Assembly: GCF_042649925.1 (NCBI RefSeq)
Contig: NZ_JBHSAF010000001.1
Coordinates: forward strand, 124,001 to 188,000
DNA length: 64,000 nucleotides
Origin: Pseudaeromonas sharmana
GTDB lineage: Bacteria > Pseudomonadota > Gammaproteobacteria > Enterobacterales > Aeromonadaceae
Reading direction: 5' to 3'
Part shown: piece after piece, positions 50,431 to 60,073 of the stretch
How positions within the stretch are numbered: the first letter of the stretch is position 1
Layout: the number at the start of each line of letters is the position of its first letter
Program-made: the position numbers and the translations under genes
Notes under the pieces: model-generated
Seen by the model: the letters and a program-made list of their open reading frames with translations, nothing else
Told to the model about the DNA's origin: nothing
Database searches by the model: none

Positions 50431-51832
50431 AGTCCAGTCTGTGGGTCAGGCCGCGGGGGGCATCGTCAGCATGGTGCGAGACAAACAGCAATTGGGTCGT
50501 GCCCGATTGCATCAGCTCCTCGACAAAATGCCGGATCCGATCTCGACTCAGCGGATCCAGCCCCTGCAGTGGCTCATCCAGGATCAACAACGGCGGGTGC
50601 TTGACCAGTGCGCGGGCAATCAGCAAGAGCCGTTGCTGTCCAAAGGACAAGCGCTGAAATGGCGTTTTCGCCAGCCGGGCCATGCCGAGGCGTTCCAACC
50701 AGCGGCGGGACAGGCTGACCTGCTCATCACCGGGGGCATCGTAGAGTCCTATGCTGTCGAAGAACCCGGACAACACCACCTCCTGCGCCGAAGCACTGAC
50801 CCGGTGTTCCAGATGCAGCGCCGGGCTGACAAGCCCGATGTGGCTTTTGATCTCCCAGATGCTCTCGCCCGAACCGCGTCGGCGGCCGAACAGGGTCACG
50901 TCGTTACAATAGCCTTGCGGGTGATCACCGCAAATCACGGATAACAAAGTGGATTTTCCACAACCGTTCGGGCCGGCAATATGCCAGTGCTCGCCGGGGT
51001 TGACCTGCCAGTCCAGCCCTGCAATCACGCTGTGCCCGTCGTAATCGATGTGCAGGCGGCACAGACGAATCAACGGCGTTGAAGTGGGGGGCGATGGGGG
51101 AGCCGATGGCCGTGCCGGTAACGGCAACTGGCGTAGTGTTTCGCTGAGGGCCAGCTCGGCGACGTCCTGTTGCTTCAGGATTTCGTCGGGCAAACCGCAC
51201 CGCACCAGCTGACGTTCACTGAGAATGCCCAACGCGCTGGCGAAGCGGGGAATTTCGTCATAACGGCTAAGGATGATGGCCATGGCCTGACCACCTGTGT
51301 GCAGCTCCTCCAGCAGCCGTTGCAGATCCTGTCGCGCAGCGGCATCCAGCCCGGCGAAGGGTTCGTCCAGTACCAGCAGGGGCGGAGCCATGGCGAGCGC
51401 CTGTGCCAGCAGGACTTTGCGTCCTTCGCCACTGGAAAGCACGCGATACGGGCGAGGGGCCAGTTTGGCAACATCAAGCCGTTGTTGCAGTCCGGCAGGA
51501 ACCTGTTGCAGCAGTTCAGCGGTCATGATGCCGGCCTCTTCGCCCTCCTCCAGCATATCGGTATTGCGGCGGCGCCAATCTTCAGCCAGCAGCGCCTGCT
51601 GCTGCTCCGCAGATAGACGGACCGTCTCCGGGGGCTGAAGGCACTCACCCGCAGAGCAGGGCAGCTCTCCGGCCAGGGCCCTGGCCATCAGACTTTTGCC
51701 GCTGCCATTGCTGCCGACCAGCGCCAGGCAAGCACCTGGATCCAGTCTCAGGTGCCGGACCCTCAGCTGACAGTGCAGATTGACGGCGAACAGACAATCT
51801 TGCCACCGCAATAATGGCGCTGAGGGGGTCAT
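50303..51832 (-). CDS. modF: Duplicated ABC ATPase, ModF-like
   Basis: A 509-aa protein with two ABC ATPase domains in one chain: Walker A GSNGSGKS and GPNGCGKS, signatures LSSGEGRK and LSFGQQRL, Walker B LLVLDEP and LLILDEP. This matches ModF, linked to molybdate metabolism in E. coli, though no modABC genes are present here. The start overlaps the yciI-like stop (ATGA). The C-terminal ~40 residues, coded within the overlap with the YiiX-like gene, are Pro/Ala-rich and beyond the usual ModF end. Confidence 0.88.
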   Translation of the reverse strand: MTPSAPLLRWQDCLFAVNLHCQLRVRHLRLDPGACLALVGSNGSGKSLMARALAGELPCSAGECLQPPETVRLSAEQQQALLAEDWRRRNTDMLEEGEEAGIMTAELLQQVPAGLQQRLDVAKLAPRPYRVLSSGEGRKVLLAQALAMAPPLLVLDEPFAGLDAAARQDLQRLLEELHTGGQAMAIILSRYDEIPRFASALGILSERQLVRCGLPDEILKQQDVAELALSETLRQLPLPARPSAPPSPPTSTPLIRLCRLHIDYDGHSVIAGLDWQVNPGEHWHIAGPNGCGKSTLLSVICGDHPQGYCNDVTLFGRRRGSGESIWEIKSHIGLVSPALHLEHRVSASAQEVVLSGFFDSIGLYDAPGDEQVSLSRRWLERLGMARLAKTPFQRLSFGQQRLLLIARALVKHPPLLILDEPLQGLDPLSRDRIRHFVEELMQSGTTQLLFVSHHADDAPRGLTHRLDFIPQPQGGYAYRQRPLPVPDQPPSVGSPAIRANPPATAGCAG

Positions 51833-52119
51833 GCCTGCTGCCACGCTTCGAGCCCCTTATGTGTCATGGTGGGCACAAATTCCAGAACCTCGTAGCGCAC
51901 GACGCCGGCTTGATGAAACGGATCCTCCTGCAGAATCTGCTCCAGCTGGGTGCGGCTGGGGACGGAGGCCAGAATGACGCCCCCGGTCCGTGGTTCGCGC
52001 CGCCCGGACATCAAGAAATGGCCGCTCGCGTAGTGACGTTGCAGATAGGCGCGGTGTAACGGGATCAGGGCATCGATTTCTTCCAGCGGACGAATATACT
52101 CGAGCAGGACAATGAACAT
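51829..52119 (-). CDS. YciI family protein
   Basis: A 96-aa ferredoxin-fold protein: FIVLLEYIRPLEEIDALI, HYASGHFLMSGRR and EDPFHQAGVVRYEVLEF are typical of YciI-like proteins, which resemble muconolactone isomerases; the reaction is not known for most. Translationally coupled to modF. Confidence 0.9.
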   Translation of the reverse strand: MFIVLLEYIRPLEEIDALIPLHRAYLQRHYASGHFLMSGRREPRTGGVILASVPSRTQLEQILQEDPFHQAGVVRYEVLEFVPTMTHKGLEAWQQA

Positions 52120-52216
52120 GGATTCGGCTCCTCGTGAGGCGTGTCTCTCTGGATTGGACGCCGATTAGACAGAGAGATCAAGTCACGGGAGACATCAGCG
52201 CTAAGGAGACAGTCGC

Positions 52217-52696
52217 GTGTTGAAGATCGAACAGGTACGTCTGGATAACCCGGAACAGGATGAGTGGGTGGCACTGCTGGATGCGTACGCCAGTGATCCC
52301 ATGGGCGGTGGTGAGGGGCTGGCGCCGAGCGTGCGTCAGCGGCTGGCCGCGGCGATGGCTGACGTTCCCGGCGCCGTGGTGCTGCTGGCCCGTTACGAGG
52401 GCAACGGGGTTGGCGTGGCGACGGCTTTCATGGGGTTTTCAACCTTCGCGGCGCGTCCGTTACTGAACGTGCATGATCTCGCAGTGCTCGACGGCTGGCG
52501 AGGTCGAGGTGTGGGTTCGGCCCTGCTGGCACGGCTTGAGGAGATCGCTAGATTCCGTGGCTGCTGCAAAATGACGCTGGAGGTGCTGGCGAATAACCAC
52601 GTGGCGCAGGGCGCTTACCGCAAGTGCGGCTTCGCGCCCTATGAACTGCAACCCTCGGCCGGCGTTGCGCAGTTTTGGCAGAAAAAACTGGACTGA
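52217..52696 (+). CDS. GNAT N-acetyltransferase
   Basis: A 159-aa acetyltransferase with the CoA loop VLDGWRGRGVGSALLARLE and the late motif NHVAQGAYRKCGFAPYE. Fourth GNAT gene within 5.4 kb. Substrate unknown. Stops 4 nt before the convergent small exported gene. Confidence 0.88.
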   Translation: MLKIEQVRLDNPEQDEWVALLDAYASDPMGGGEGLAPSVRQRLAAAMADVPGAVVLLARYEGNGVGVATAFMGFSTFAARPLLNVHDLAVLDGWRGRGVGSALLARLEEIARFRGCCKMTLEVLANNHVAQGAYRKCGFAPYELQPSAGVAQFWQKKLD

Positions 52697-52700
52697 AGCA

Positions 52701-53090
52701 CTAACCCGATCGATGTAGCAGATCCTGCCCGTACTGATTCGGAATGAAGGCCAGCAGTTGCTCTCCGCTGAGCAGGCTCCAGCCATGAGCTTCCTGCATC
52801 ACATCAATGCGGCTGCCGTCGCTCAAGCCAAACGTCGGTGCTGTCTGCTGCAGGCCGCGGACTTTGAGCATGATGCCATCGTCGCGTTGCAACTTGAGAA
52901 TCGGTTGCTGCCCCTGGTGTTCGATGGTCACCAGGGTCAGTTGCTGTTGTGCGTGCAACAGGTGTTGGTGATCGGGTGAGCGCTCGTCAACCCGGCGCAG
53001 ATTGGCGCCCGAGCTCGAGTCCGCTTCGGCCAGCAGAGGCACGCCGGCCAGCGCCAGGCCGAGCATCAGATACTGCATTGTCGATTTCAT
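52701..53090 (-). CDS. Small exported protein of unknown function
   Basis: A 129-aa protein with a Sec signal peptide (cleavage near LLAEA, ~residue 23) and a polar mature part with no cysteine. The C-terminal segment SLLSGEQLLAFIPNQYG is moderately hydrophobic. I do not recognise the family. Divergent from the amylase region. Confidence 0.65.
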   Translation of the reverse strand: MKSTMQYLMLGLALAGVPLLAEADSSSGANLRRVDERSPDHQHLLHAQQQLTLVTIEHQGQQPILKLQRDDGIMLKVRGLQQTAPTFGLSDGSRIDVMQEAHGWSLLSGEQLLAFIPNQYGQDLLHRSG

Positions 53091-53582
53091 GATCTGCTAT
53101 CCAAACCGCGTATATGAGTCGCCACTCTAAATCGTTCTGCCGATCTCGTCAGTGTTGAAGAAAGCAAGACGCGTGCTGGATCACGCCGAAATTGCATGAA
53201 TTTTCAATTGAAAACAATTTCATTCACACAATTAACATTTACCTGTGCCAAGGGGCGGATCGGCCATCAAAAACATGGATAATCGGCGTTGAATGTGAGC
53301 GGTTACATTTCATGTCTCGATTTCACAAACAGAAAAATCCCATTTAACCGCTTGAAAAACATAAGAATATAGACCGGGTTTCGCCTTCATCATCCCGAGT
53401 CAGAGTGAATTCTTCTCATCATTGAGCCACACAGGATAAATACCGAATGTTGCGGCCAGCCCATCAGGCTGAGACCGTGCAGGCGACCGGCAATTGAATG
53501 CCATGCCGGTCTGCACAATCAGACGCTCAGTAAAGAGCGCACTGTGCATTCAGGTTAACGTCAACATGAAGGGAATATCACA
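53091..53582 (+). promoter_or_regulatory. Alpha-amylase upstream region
   Basis: About 490 bases with no gene. The first half is AT-rich. TGTGAGCGGTTACA (53294-53307) is a CG-centred LacI-type operator similar to those of the galactanase genes. Further down an inverted repeat ACCGGC/GCCGGT (~53488-53512) and GCTC..GAGC lie in the long leader. AAGGGA stands before the amylase ATG. A CATCATCCC word near 53387 is only a weak likeness to a MalT box. Confidence 0.45.
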
Positions 53583-56135
53583 ATGAAGAAGATGAAGCTC
53601 AGCGCCCTGTCGCTGGGTGCAGCGGTTGCCATGGCATTTGCCGGCAACGCGGCCCAAGCCGGCGTCATGGTGCACCTGTTCCAATGGAAATATAACGACA
53701 TCGCCAACGAGTGTGAGACGGTTCTCGGCCCGAAGGGCTATGAAGCGGTGCAAATCACGCCTCCGGCGGAACACATCCAAGGCAGCAGCTGGTGGGTCGT
53801 CTACCAACCGGTCAACTACAAGAACTTCACATCGCTGGGCGGGAACGAAGCCGAGCTCAAGAGTATGATCAGCCGCTGCCATGCCGCGGGTGTGAAGATC
53901 TATGCTGACGCCGTATTCAACCAGATGGCGGGCGGATCCGGTACCGGAACCGGTGGTAGCAGCTATTCCGCTCGCAACTACCCTTACCTGAGTTCCAGTG
54001 ATTTCCACAGCGTCTGTGACATCACCGACTATAGCAACCGCTGGCAGGTACAAAACTGCAGTCTGCCGGGCTTGCCTGACCTGAATACCGGCTCATCCTA
54101 TGTGCAAGGGCAGATCGCCACCTACCTGAAGACCCTTTCCGGTTGGGGCGTGGATGGTTTCCGTGTCGACGCAGCCAAGCACATGAGCACCGCCGATTTG
54201 GGGGCTATCTACGCTCAAGCTGGCAATCCGTTCGTGTATCAGGAAGTCATAGGTGCATCAGGTGAGCCTATTCAACCGAGCGAATATACCGGACTGGGTG
54301 TGGTCACAGAGTTCAAATACGGCACCGATCTGGCATCCAACTTCAAGGGGCAGATCAAGAACCTGAAGACCATGGGTGAAAGCTGGGGGCTGCTCGCCTC
54401 AGACAAGGCTGAAGTCTTCGTCGTCAACCACGACCGCGAGCGTGGCCATGGTGGCGGTGGCATGCTGACCTATAAGGACGGTGCCCTGTATAACCTGGCT
54501 AACGTCTTCATGCTGGCCTGGCCGTATGGTAAATACCCGCAAGTCATGTCTGGTTATGACTTCGGCTCCAACACCGATATCGGTGGCCCGAGTGCAGCCG
54601 CCTGTGCCTCTGGTTCAAGCTGGAACTGCGAACACCGTTGGAGCAACATCGCCAACATGGTCTCTTTCCACAACGCGGTACAAGGTACTGCGATGGCCAA
54701 CTGGTGGGATAACGGCAATAACCAGATCGCGTTTGGCCGTGGCACCAAGGGCTTTGTGGTGATCAACAATGAAACCACCAGCATGACTCAGTCACTGTCG
54801 ACCGGTCTGCCTGCGGGTACCTATTGCAACATCCTGGCCGGCAACGATCTGTGCAGCGGCAGCAACATTGTGGTAGATAGTGCTGGCAAGGCCACCTTTA
54901 CGGTCGGCGCCAAGCAGGCGGCTGCGATTCATATCAACGCCAAGCCGTGCACCAACTGCACCGTCAACAAATTCTCCTCAATGTACTTCCGCGGTACCAG
55001 CAATAGCTGGGTGGCCACACCGATGACTGTGGATACCACGACTCGCGTCTGGTCAACCGAGGTGACCTTCACGGGGGCCGCTGACAGCACCGGCGCACAA
55101 CGCTTCAAGTTTGATGTCTACGGCAACTGGACTGAAAACTACGGCGATACCGAAGCGGACGGCATTGCCGACAAGAACAGCACCAAGGACATCTATTTCA
55201 CGGGTGTAGGCAAGTACAAGGTGGCGCTCAAGGAAAGTGATATGAGCTACACGCTGACGCCGATCTCTGTGAATCAGGCACCTGTGGCTGTGGTGTCACC
55301 GAAGACCATCAGCGTGAAGGTTGGCGACAGCATTGTGTTCGATGCTTCCGCCTCTACCGATGACGTAGGCGTGACGGGCTACAGCTGGTCCACCGGCGGA
55401 ACGGCCAAGACCGAAACCGTGGTGTTTGACACTGCCGGAACCAAGACCATCACTGTGACCGTGACCGATGCCGAAGGTTTGACTTCAACGACATCTGCTA
55501 CCGTGACCGTCACTGAAGACAACGGCACCTTCAACAGCACCTACACCACGATGAACTTCCGTGGCACTGCCAACAGCTGGGCGAGCAAGGCGATGACCCT
55601 GGTTGCGGACAATACCTGGGAAACCACCGTTACCTTTGATGGCCAGGCCAACCAGCGCTTCAAGTTTGACGTAGCTGGCAACTGGGTGACCAATTTTGGT
55701 GATACCAATGCAGATGGAACGGCTAACCAGGGCGGCTCTGACATCTATACCACTGTGGTCGGTACTTATAAGGTGCAGTTTAACGACACGACACTGAAGT
55801 ACACGCTGACCAAAATCTCGGGTAATGATGTCTATACCGGTAATCTGACCAGCCTCTACTTCCGTGGCACACCGAACAGCTGGGGCTCGACGGCGATGAA
55901 GCTGGTGGCCAACAATACCTGGCAGGCTACCATCACCTTCACGGGAGCCGCAGATAGCAGTGGAACACAACGCTTCAAGTTCGATGTGCTCGGCGATTGG
56001 ACCAAGAATTATGGTGATACCAATGCCGATGGCACCGCGAACCTGGGCGGCTCCGACATCAAGACCGCTATGGTGGGCACTTACCTGGTGACCTTCAACG
56101 ACAGCACCTTGAAGTACACGCTGACAGCGCAATAA
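53583..56135 (+). CDS. Secreted modular alpha-amylase (GH13-CBM-PKD-CBM-CBM)
   Basis: An 850-aa starch-degrading exoenzyme. Signal peptide cleaved after AQA (residue 26); GH13 domain to ~455 with nucleophile D196 (GFRVDAAKH), acid/base E221 (VYQEVIG) and D284 (VVNHDRERGHG), resembling animal-type amylases. Then a starch-binding-like module (~462-558, YFRGTSNSW), a PKD domain (~564-645, APVAVVSPKTISVKVGD), and two more copies of the binding module (~650-742 and ~753-850). The three modules share YFRGTxNSW and QRFKFDVxGNWxxNYGDT. Single gene with terminator; likely exported by type II secretion. Confidence 0.95.
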   Translation: MKKMKLSALSLGAAVAMAFAGNAAQAGVMVHLFQWKYNDIANECETVLGPKGYEAVQITPPAEHIQGSSWWVVYQPVNYKNFTSLGGNEAELKSMISRCHAAGVKIYADAVFNQMAGGSGTGTGGSSYSARNYPYLSSSDFHSVCDITDYSNRWQVQNCSLPGLPDLNTGSSYVQGQIATYLKTLSGWGVDGFRVDAAKHMSTADLGAIYAQAGNPFVYQEVIGASGEPIQPSEYTGLGVVTEFKYGTDLASNFKGQIKNLKTMGESWGLLASDKAEVFVVNHDRERGHGGGGMLTYKDGALYNLANVFMLAWPYGKYPQVMSGYDFGSNTDIGGPSAAACASGSSWNCEHRWSNIANMVSFHNAVQGTAMANWWDNGNNQIAFGRGTKGFVVINNETTSMTQSLSTGLPAGTYCNILAGNDLCSGSNIVVDSAGKATFTVGAKQAAAIHINAKPCTNCTVNKFSSMYFRGTSNSWVATPMTVDTTTRVWSTEVTFTGAADSTGAQRFKFDVYGNWTENYGDTEADGIADKNSTKDIYFTGVGKYKVALKESDMSYTLTPISVNQAPVAVVSPKTISVKVGDSIVFDASASTDDVGVTGYSWSTGGTAKTETVVFDTAGTKTITVTVTDAEGLTSTTSATVTVTEDNGTFNSTYTTMNFRGTANSWASKAMTLVADNTWETTVTFDGQANQRFKFDVAGNWVTNFGDTNADGTANQGGSDIYTTVVGTYKVQFNDTTLKYTLTKISGNDVYTGNLTSLYFRGTPNSWGSTAMKLVANNTWQATITFTGAADSSGTQRFKFDVLGDWTKNYGDTNADGTANLGGSDIKTAMVGTYLVTFNDSTLKYTLTAQ

Positions 56136-56171
56136 TCGGGTTCCATACCTCCTGCCTTGCAGGTTAGGCCC

Positions 56172-56205
56172 AGTGGCGTATTCGCATGGATACGCCACTT
56201 TTTTA
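56172..56205 (+). terminator. Terminator after alpha-amylase
   Basis: AGTGGCGTAT (56172-56181) pairs with ATACGCCACT (56190-56199), followed by six T residues. Confidence 0.92.
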
Positions 56206-56274
56206 TTTCCTTTTCGCCTCCGCGTGGCGGTGATAGTGTGAGCTGCATCGGTCATGCGAAAAAGGAAAATCGAA

Positions 56275-56910
56275 ATGACGCTGGAAACCTGGTTAGGCTT
56301 TTTTGTCGCCTGTTGGATTATCAGCCTGTCGCCCGGTGCTGGTGCCATTGCTTCAATGAGCAGCGGCTTGCGACATGGATTTCGCCATGGCTATTGGAAT
56401 GTGCTGGGCTTGCAGTTGGCCTTGGCAGGTCAAATCGCCATTGTCGCGGCTGGGGTCGGGGCGATTTTGACCACCTCGGCGATGGCGTTTAATGTGATCA
56501 AATGGTTTGGCGTCGGTTATCTGGTCTGGCTGGCCTGGTGCCAATGGCGCACCATTCCGCAAGCGCGCGATGTGATGCCGGAGGAGGCCAGCGCTTTGAC
56601 TCCGCGTTGGCAACTGGTCTTGCGCGGCTTCTTGGTCAACGCCAGCAACCCGAAGGCGATTGTGTTCATGCTGGCCGTGCTACCTCAGTTCATTAACCCG
56701 GCCTCGCCGTTACTGCCCCAATATCTGCTGATGGCGTTGACGATGATTACCGTCGATATGATTGTGATGGCGGGGTACACCGGTTTGGCCTCCCGATTGT
56801 TGCGTCTGCAGCGCAGTGTGCGCCAGCAGCGACGCATCAACCGGACATTTGCCTCGTTGTTTGTCGGGGCCGCGGCACTGCTGGCCACGGTACACCGGGC
56901 GCAACACTGA
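56275..56910 (+). CDS. rhtB: Homoserine/homoserine lactone exporter (LysE family)
   Basis: A 211-aa inner-membrane exporter with about six membrane segments. LSPGAGAIASMSSGLRHG, NASNPKAIVFMLAVLPQF and the conserved spacing follow E. coli RhtB closely, so amino-acid efflux (homoserine, lactones) is the best guess. Start at 56275 (MTLETWLGF) matches RhtB and has AAGGAAAAT upstream. Confidence 0.9.
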   Translation: MTLETWLGFFVACWIISLSPGAGAIASMSSGLRHGFRHGYWNVLGLQLALAGQIAIVAAGVGAILTTSAMAFNVIKWFGVGYLVWLAWCQWRTIPQARDVMPEEASALTPRWQLVLRGFLVNASNPKAIVFMLAVLPQFINPASPLLPQYLLMALTMITVDMIVMAGYTGLASRLLRLQRSVRQQRRINRTFASLFVGAAALLATVHRAQH

Positions 56911-56923
56911 GCCCGCCCGCGCT

Positions 56924-57352
56924 CTAGTTGTTGCTTTTTTGGGACGCAGGTGGTGGCACCTCAAGATACTCACCATCTGCGTTACGCCGATAAAAACGCC
57001 CGTCGCGCACATAGTAACGCCCGCCATCGATATCCACCTGCGTCAGGCCGTGTGGTTGTTCATATTCAGGTTCTGCCGCCGGCTTATCGACCATGACATA
57101 GCGCCCGCCTTGCAACTTGTACCAAATGTCATTGAGCACAAAATAGGTCAGACCGGCGATGAGTACGGTCTGGTAACCATGAGGCAACACATCCACATAG
57201 ATGCCATGCTGCGGGGCAGGGATGGGCTCAGGGCCAGGCCCTGGCCCTGGCCCTCGATCTGGCATCGGTCCCCATGGTCTGGCGATGGCCGCCTGACTGA
57301 TTGCCAGACAAACCAGACCCAACAGCGTGCCAGCAGCAATTTTCGGAGACAT
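56924..57352 (-). CDS. Pro-rich exported protein, DUF6515-like
   Basis: A 142-aa exported protein: signal peptide to AIAR (~24), a GPGPGPGPEPIPAP tract, then HGYQTVLIAGLTYFVLNDIWY and GGRYYVRDGRFYRRNADGEY, the repeated Y-rich pattern of DUF6515-type envelope proteins. One central hydrophobic stretch may be a membrane segment or a buried strand. Function unknown. Confidence 0.7.
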   Translation of the reverse strand: MSPKIAAGTLLGLVCLAISQAAIARPWGPMPDRGPGPGPGPEPIPAPQHGIYVDVLPHGYQTVLIAGLTYFVLNDIWYKLQGGRYVMVDKPAAEPEYEQPHGLTQVDIDGGRYYVRDGRFYRRNADGEYLEVPPPASQKSNN

Positions 57353-57472
57353 ACCGATTCCTTAGCAAAAACAGACTAGCGACGGTCTGATTATCCGGGA
57401 TCGCTGAGCAAGGGAGTGTGTCGGCGGCGTAAAGGGAGGTAAAGCCGGCCAAACTGGCCGGCTGTGGCTGGC

Positions 57473-58843
57473 TTAAGCGGTGCCAGAAGGGGCGGTTTTG
57501 CGGCGTGGCAGCAACAGGTTCAGCAACATGGCCGTGATGCCGCCGGTAGCGACGCCAAACGACAGCACACTCTTGAGCAGCTCAGGCAGATGTTGCAGCA
57601 CTTCAGGTACCTGTGCTACCCCGAGCCCCATGGCCAGCGAGACGGCCAGTATCATCAACGCCCGGCGGTCGAGGACTTCGCGCGAGATGATGCGCACACC
57701 GGCGGCGGCAATGGTACCGAACATGACGATGGTGGCACCGCCCAGAACCGGTTCGGGAATTTGCTGGATCAGCGCGGCGACGCCCGGCAGCAGACCGAGT
57801 AATGCCAGCATGCCGGCAATAAAGAAGCCGACATAGCGGCTGGCAACCCCGGTGAGTTGGATGACGCCATTGTTTTGTGCAAAAACCGACATCGGAAAGG
57901 TGCCAACGACGGCGGCCAGCATGGAGTTGAGGCCATCTGACAGCACGCCGCCTTTAATTCGTGCCAGGTAGACGGGACCGTCAACCGGCTCGCCGGAGAC
58001 ATCGGAGGTGGCTGTCATGTCGCCGATGGCTTCCAGTGCGGTCACGACGAAAATCACGGTGATCGGAATGAAAAATTGCCAATCAAAACCCAGGCCGTAA
58101 CGGAATGGCTGGGGCAGGGTGAGCCACTGTTCAGTGCTGGCCAGCGGATTGAGGCGGCCCAGGAAGAAGGCGGCGAGATAGCCGACCAGCATGGCGATGA
58201 CGATAGCCGAGAGGCGCAACCAGGGATTATGGCTGCGTTGCAGCAGCACTATGGTCAGCAGGACCAGTAACGACAGCCCAAGATTTTCCAGACTACCGAA
58301 GCTGCCATCCTTCATGGCGGCAAATCCGCCCCCCATGCTGATCAGTCCGACCTTGATCAAGGTCAGCCCGATCAACAGCACCACGATACCGGTCACCAGC
58401 GGTGTGATCACCTGACGAATCAGATGCAGGCAGCGGCTGACAAGCACCATGCTGATCGCCGCGACCAGTATGGTGCCAAACAGGGTGCCGAGCATGGCTT
58501 CGTTGGGCATGGCGGCCTGTTTCAGGGCCAGACCGGAGGCAATGATCGGGCCCAGAAAGTTGAAGCTGGTGCCCTGCACCGAGAGCAGTCCCGAGCCGAC
58601 CGGACCGAAGCGACGCGTCTGGATGAAGGAGGCGATGCCTGACATAAGCAGTGACATCGACACGATATAACGGGTCTCGTCACCACTGAGACCCAGGGCG
58701 CTGGCAATGATCAGTGGTGGTGTGATGATGCCGACGAACATGGCCAACATGTGTTGCAGGGCGGCAAACAGCGTCTGAGGCAGCGGTGGGCGGGCGTCCA
58801 GCCCGTAAACCAGATCTGGGTGGTGCGGCTGAGGTTGCGACAT
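57473..58843 (-). CDS. xanP: Xanthine permease (NCS2 family)
   Basis: A 456-aa proton symporter of the nucleobase-cation symporter-2 family. VYGLDARPPLPQTLFAALQH, GPVGSGLLSVQGTSFNFLGP and IPEPVLGGATIVMFGTIAA follow E. coli XanP nearly word for word; the NCS2 motif NNGVIQLTGVASRYVG is present. About 12-14 membrane segments. A second purine transporter besides the AzgA-type gene at 40 kb. Confidence 0.92.
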   Translation of the reverse strand: MSQPQPHHPDLVYGLDARPPLPQTLFAALQHMLAMFVGIITPPLIIASALGLSGDETRYIVSMSLLMSGIASFIQTRRFGPVGSGLLSVQGTSFNFLGPIIASGLALKQAAMPNEAMLGTLFGTILVAAISMVLVSRCLHLIRQVITPLVTGIVVLLIGLTLIKVGLISMGGGFAAMKDGSFGSLENLGLSLLVLLTIVLLQRSHNPWLRLSAIVIAMLVGYLAAFFLGRLNPLASTEQWLTLPQPFRYGLGFDWQFFIPITVIFVVTALEAIGDMTATSDVSGEPVDGPVYLARIKGGVLSDGLNSMLAAVVGTFPMSVFAQNNGVIQLTGVASRYVGFFIAGMLALLGLLPGVAALIQQIPEPVLGGATIVMFGTIAAAGVRIISREVLDRRALMILAVSLAMGLGVAQVPEVLQHLPELLKSVLSFGVATGGITAMLLNLLLPRRKTAPSGTA

Positions 58844-58850
58844 GGCAAAG

Positions 58851-58874
58851 CGTCCATAGTGTAAAAAATGGACG
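58851..58874. promoter_or_regulatory. Inverted repeat just before xanP
   Basis: CGTCCAT (58851-58857) and ATGGACG (58868-58874) form a 7-bp inverted repeat with 10 bp between, next to the xanP start. It could be a repressor site or a hairpin over the ribosome site. Confidence 0.35.
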
Positions 58875-58991
58875 TTATTCTAGAGCCTCCATCGCTGAGG
58901 TCCAGCAATATAACGCATTGATTCTGTTAATTTTCCATATTATTGAAACGTTTGCTTGTCGCGCGTATGATCTGGCGGTTTGTCTGTGGCT

Positions 58992-59903
58992 TCAGCGCCA
59001 GAAAACCTGCTTTTCTGCTGTTGCCAAATGACCACTTAACTGCCGGAATTGCCCCGGAGCCAGCCCCAGCCAGCGGCGGAAGTGTCGCGACATCAGGCTG
59101 ACACTGGTAAAGCCACAATGCTGCGCCACCTGCAGCAGATCCGCGGCCGGATCCCGGCTGAGCCAGGCACGCGCCTTGAGCAGACGTTGCTGCAACAACC
59201 AGGCATGGGGCGGCATGCCAAAGCTCAACTTGAACATGCGGGCGAAATGAAATTCAGACAACGCCACGGTCGAGGCCATGTCGGCCAGGGTCAATGTCTC
59301 GCCAAGATGGTGGTCCAGCCATTCGTGCAGCACCCGCTGCTGATAGGGGGACAGGCCGCCCTTGAATGGCTGCAAACCTCGCCTGGCCTGGGTCTGCAGC
59401 AGGTAGGCGGTCATCTCCTGAGTTAGCGTCTGGGCCGCGAGGCGTCCCAGGTCCTGCTGCCAGTCCAGCTGGTTCAGCTGCCGGCAGGCGTGTGCCAGGG
59501 CGTGGTCGTCGATATAGGTGCGATCGGCCAACACTATGCTGCGCGGTTCGCAGTCAAACAGTTCGACAATCTGATGGGCCAGGTATTGCGGGGTGAAGTA
59601 CAGATGCAGGAAGTGAATGTAGCCGCCGACTTGCCAGTACGACTCGTGCTCGGCAGGTAACAGACAGAGTTTTCCCGGCCCGCCACGCAGTGAAGGCTGA
59701 TCTCGCCGCCGTATCTGTTCGCCTCCGTGCAGATAGCAGGAGAGGGTATGGTGTCCAGGTTGCTGGTAAGCCGTATCCTGAAGCGTATGCCGTTGCCAGC
59801 AGGCGACGTGCACACCGGCGCTGATAACCGCATGCCGCTCCAGATCAGCCCGGGTGGCGGTCAGCTCCTGCATGATGCGCGGTGATGCGATGGTAAGGGA
59901 CAT
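58992..59903 (-). CDS. AraC-family transcriptional regulator
   Basis: A 303-aa regulator: N-terminal cupin-like sensing domain (residues ~30-165) and C-terminal double HTH (~195-295) with TLADMASTVALSEFHFARMF and VAQHCGFTSVSLMSRHFRRW. It is divergent from the DMT exporter 170 nt away and probably controls it; ligand unknown. Confidence 0.9.
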   Translation of the reverse strand: MSLTIASPRIMQELTATRADLERHAVISAGVHVACWQRHTLQDTAYQQPGHHTLSCYLHGGEQIRRRDQPSLRGGPGKLCLLPAEHESYWQVGGYIHFLHLYFTPQYLAHQIVELFDCEPRSIVLADRTYIDDHALAHACRQLNQLDWQQDLGRLAAQTLTQEMTAYLLQTQARRGLQPFKGGLSPYQQRVLHEWLDHHLGETLTLADMASTVALSEFHFARMFKLSFGMPPHAWLLQQRLLKARAWLSRDPAADLLQVAQHCGFTSVSLMSRHFRRWLGLAPGQFRQLSGHLATAEKQVFWR

Positions 59904-60073
59904 GGCTCAGTTTCAGACGTTGGATGGGATCGACTGGCAGTGTAACTGTTTTGTCGCGGCGGGCCATCGGCGCCAGCGCGGCGCTGGCAAAAAAGCGCAA
60001 GAACAGACAAACCGGTCATCAGGTTATCGGGCATGCTGGCCCCTGTACTATCGACCTGAGTGAGGAGTAGTCG

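Noticed and set aside
53383..53396. MalT box before the alpha-amylase
   Set aside because: CATCATCCCG differs from the MalT consensus at two positions and stands alone, so the evidence is too weak.
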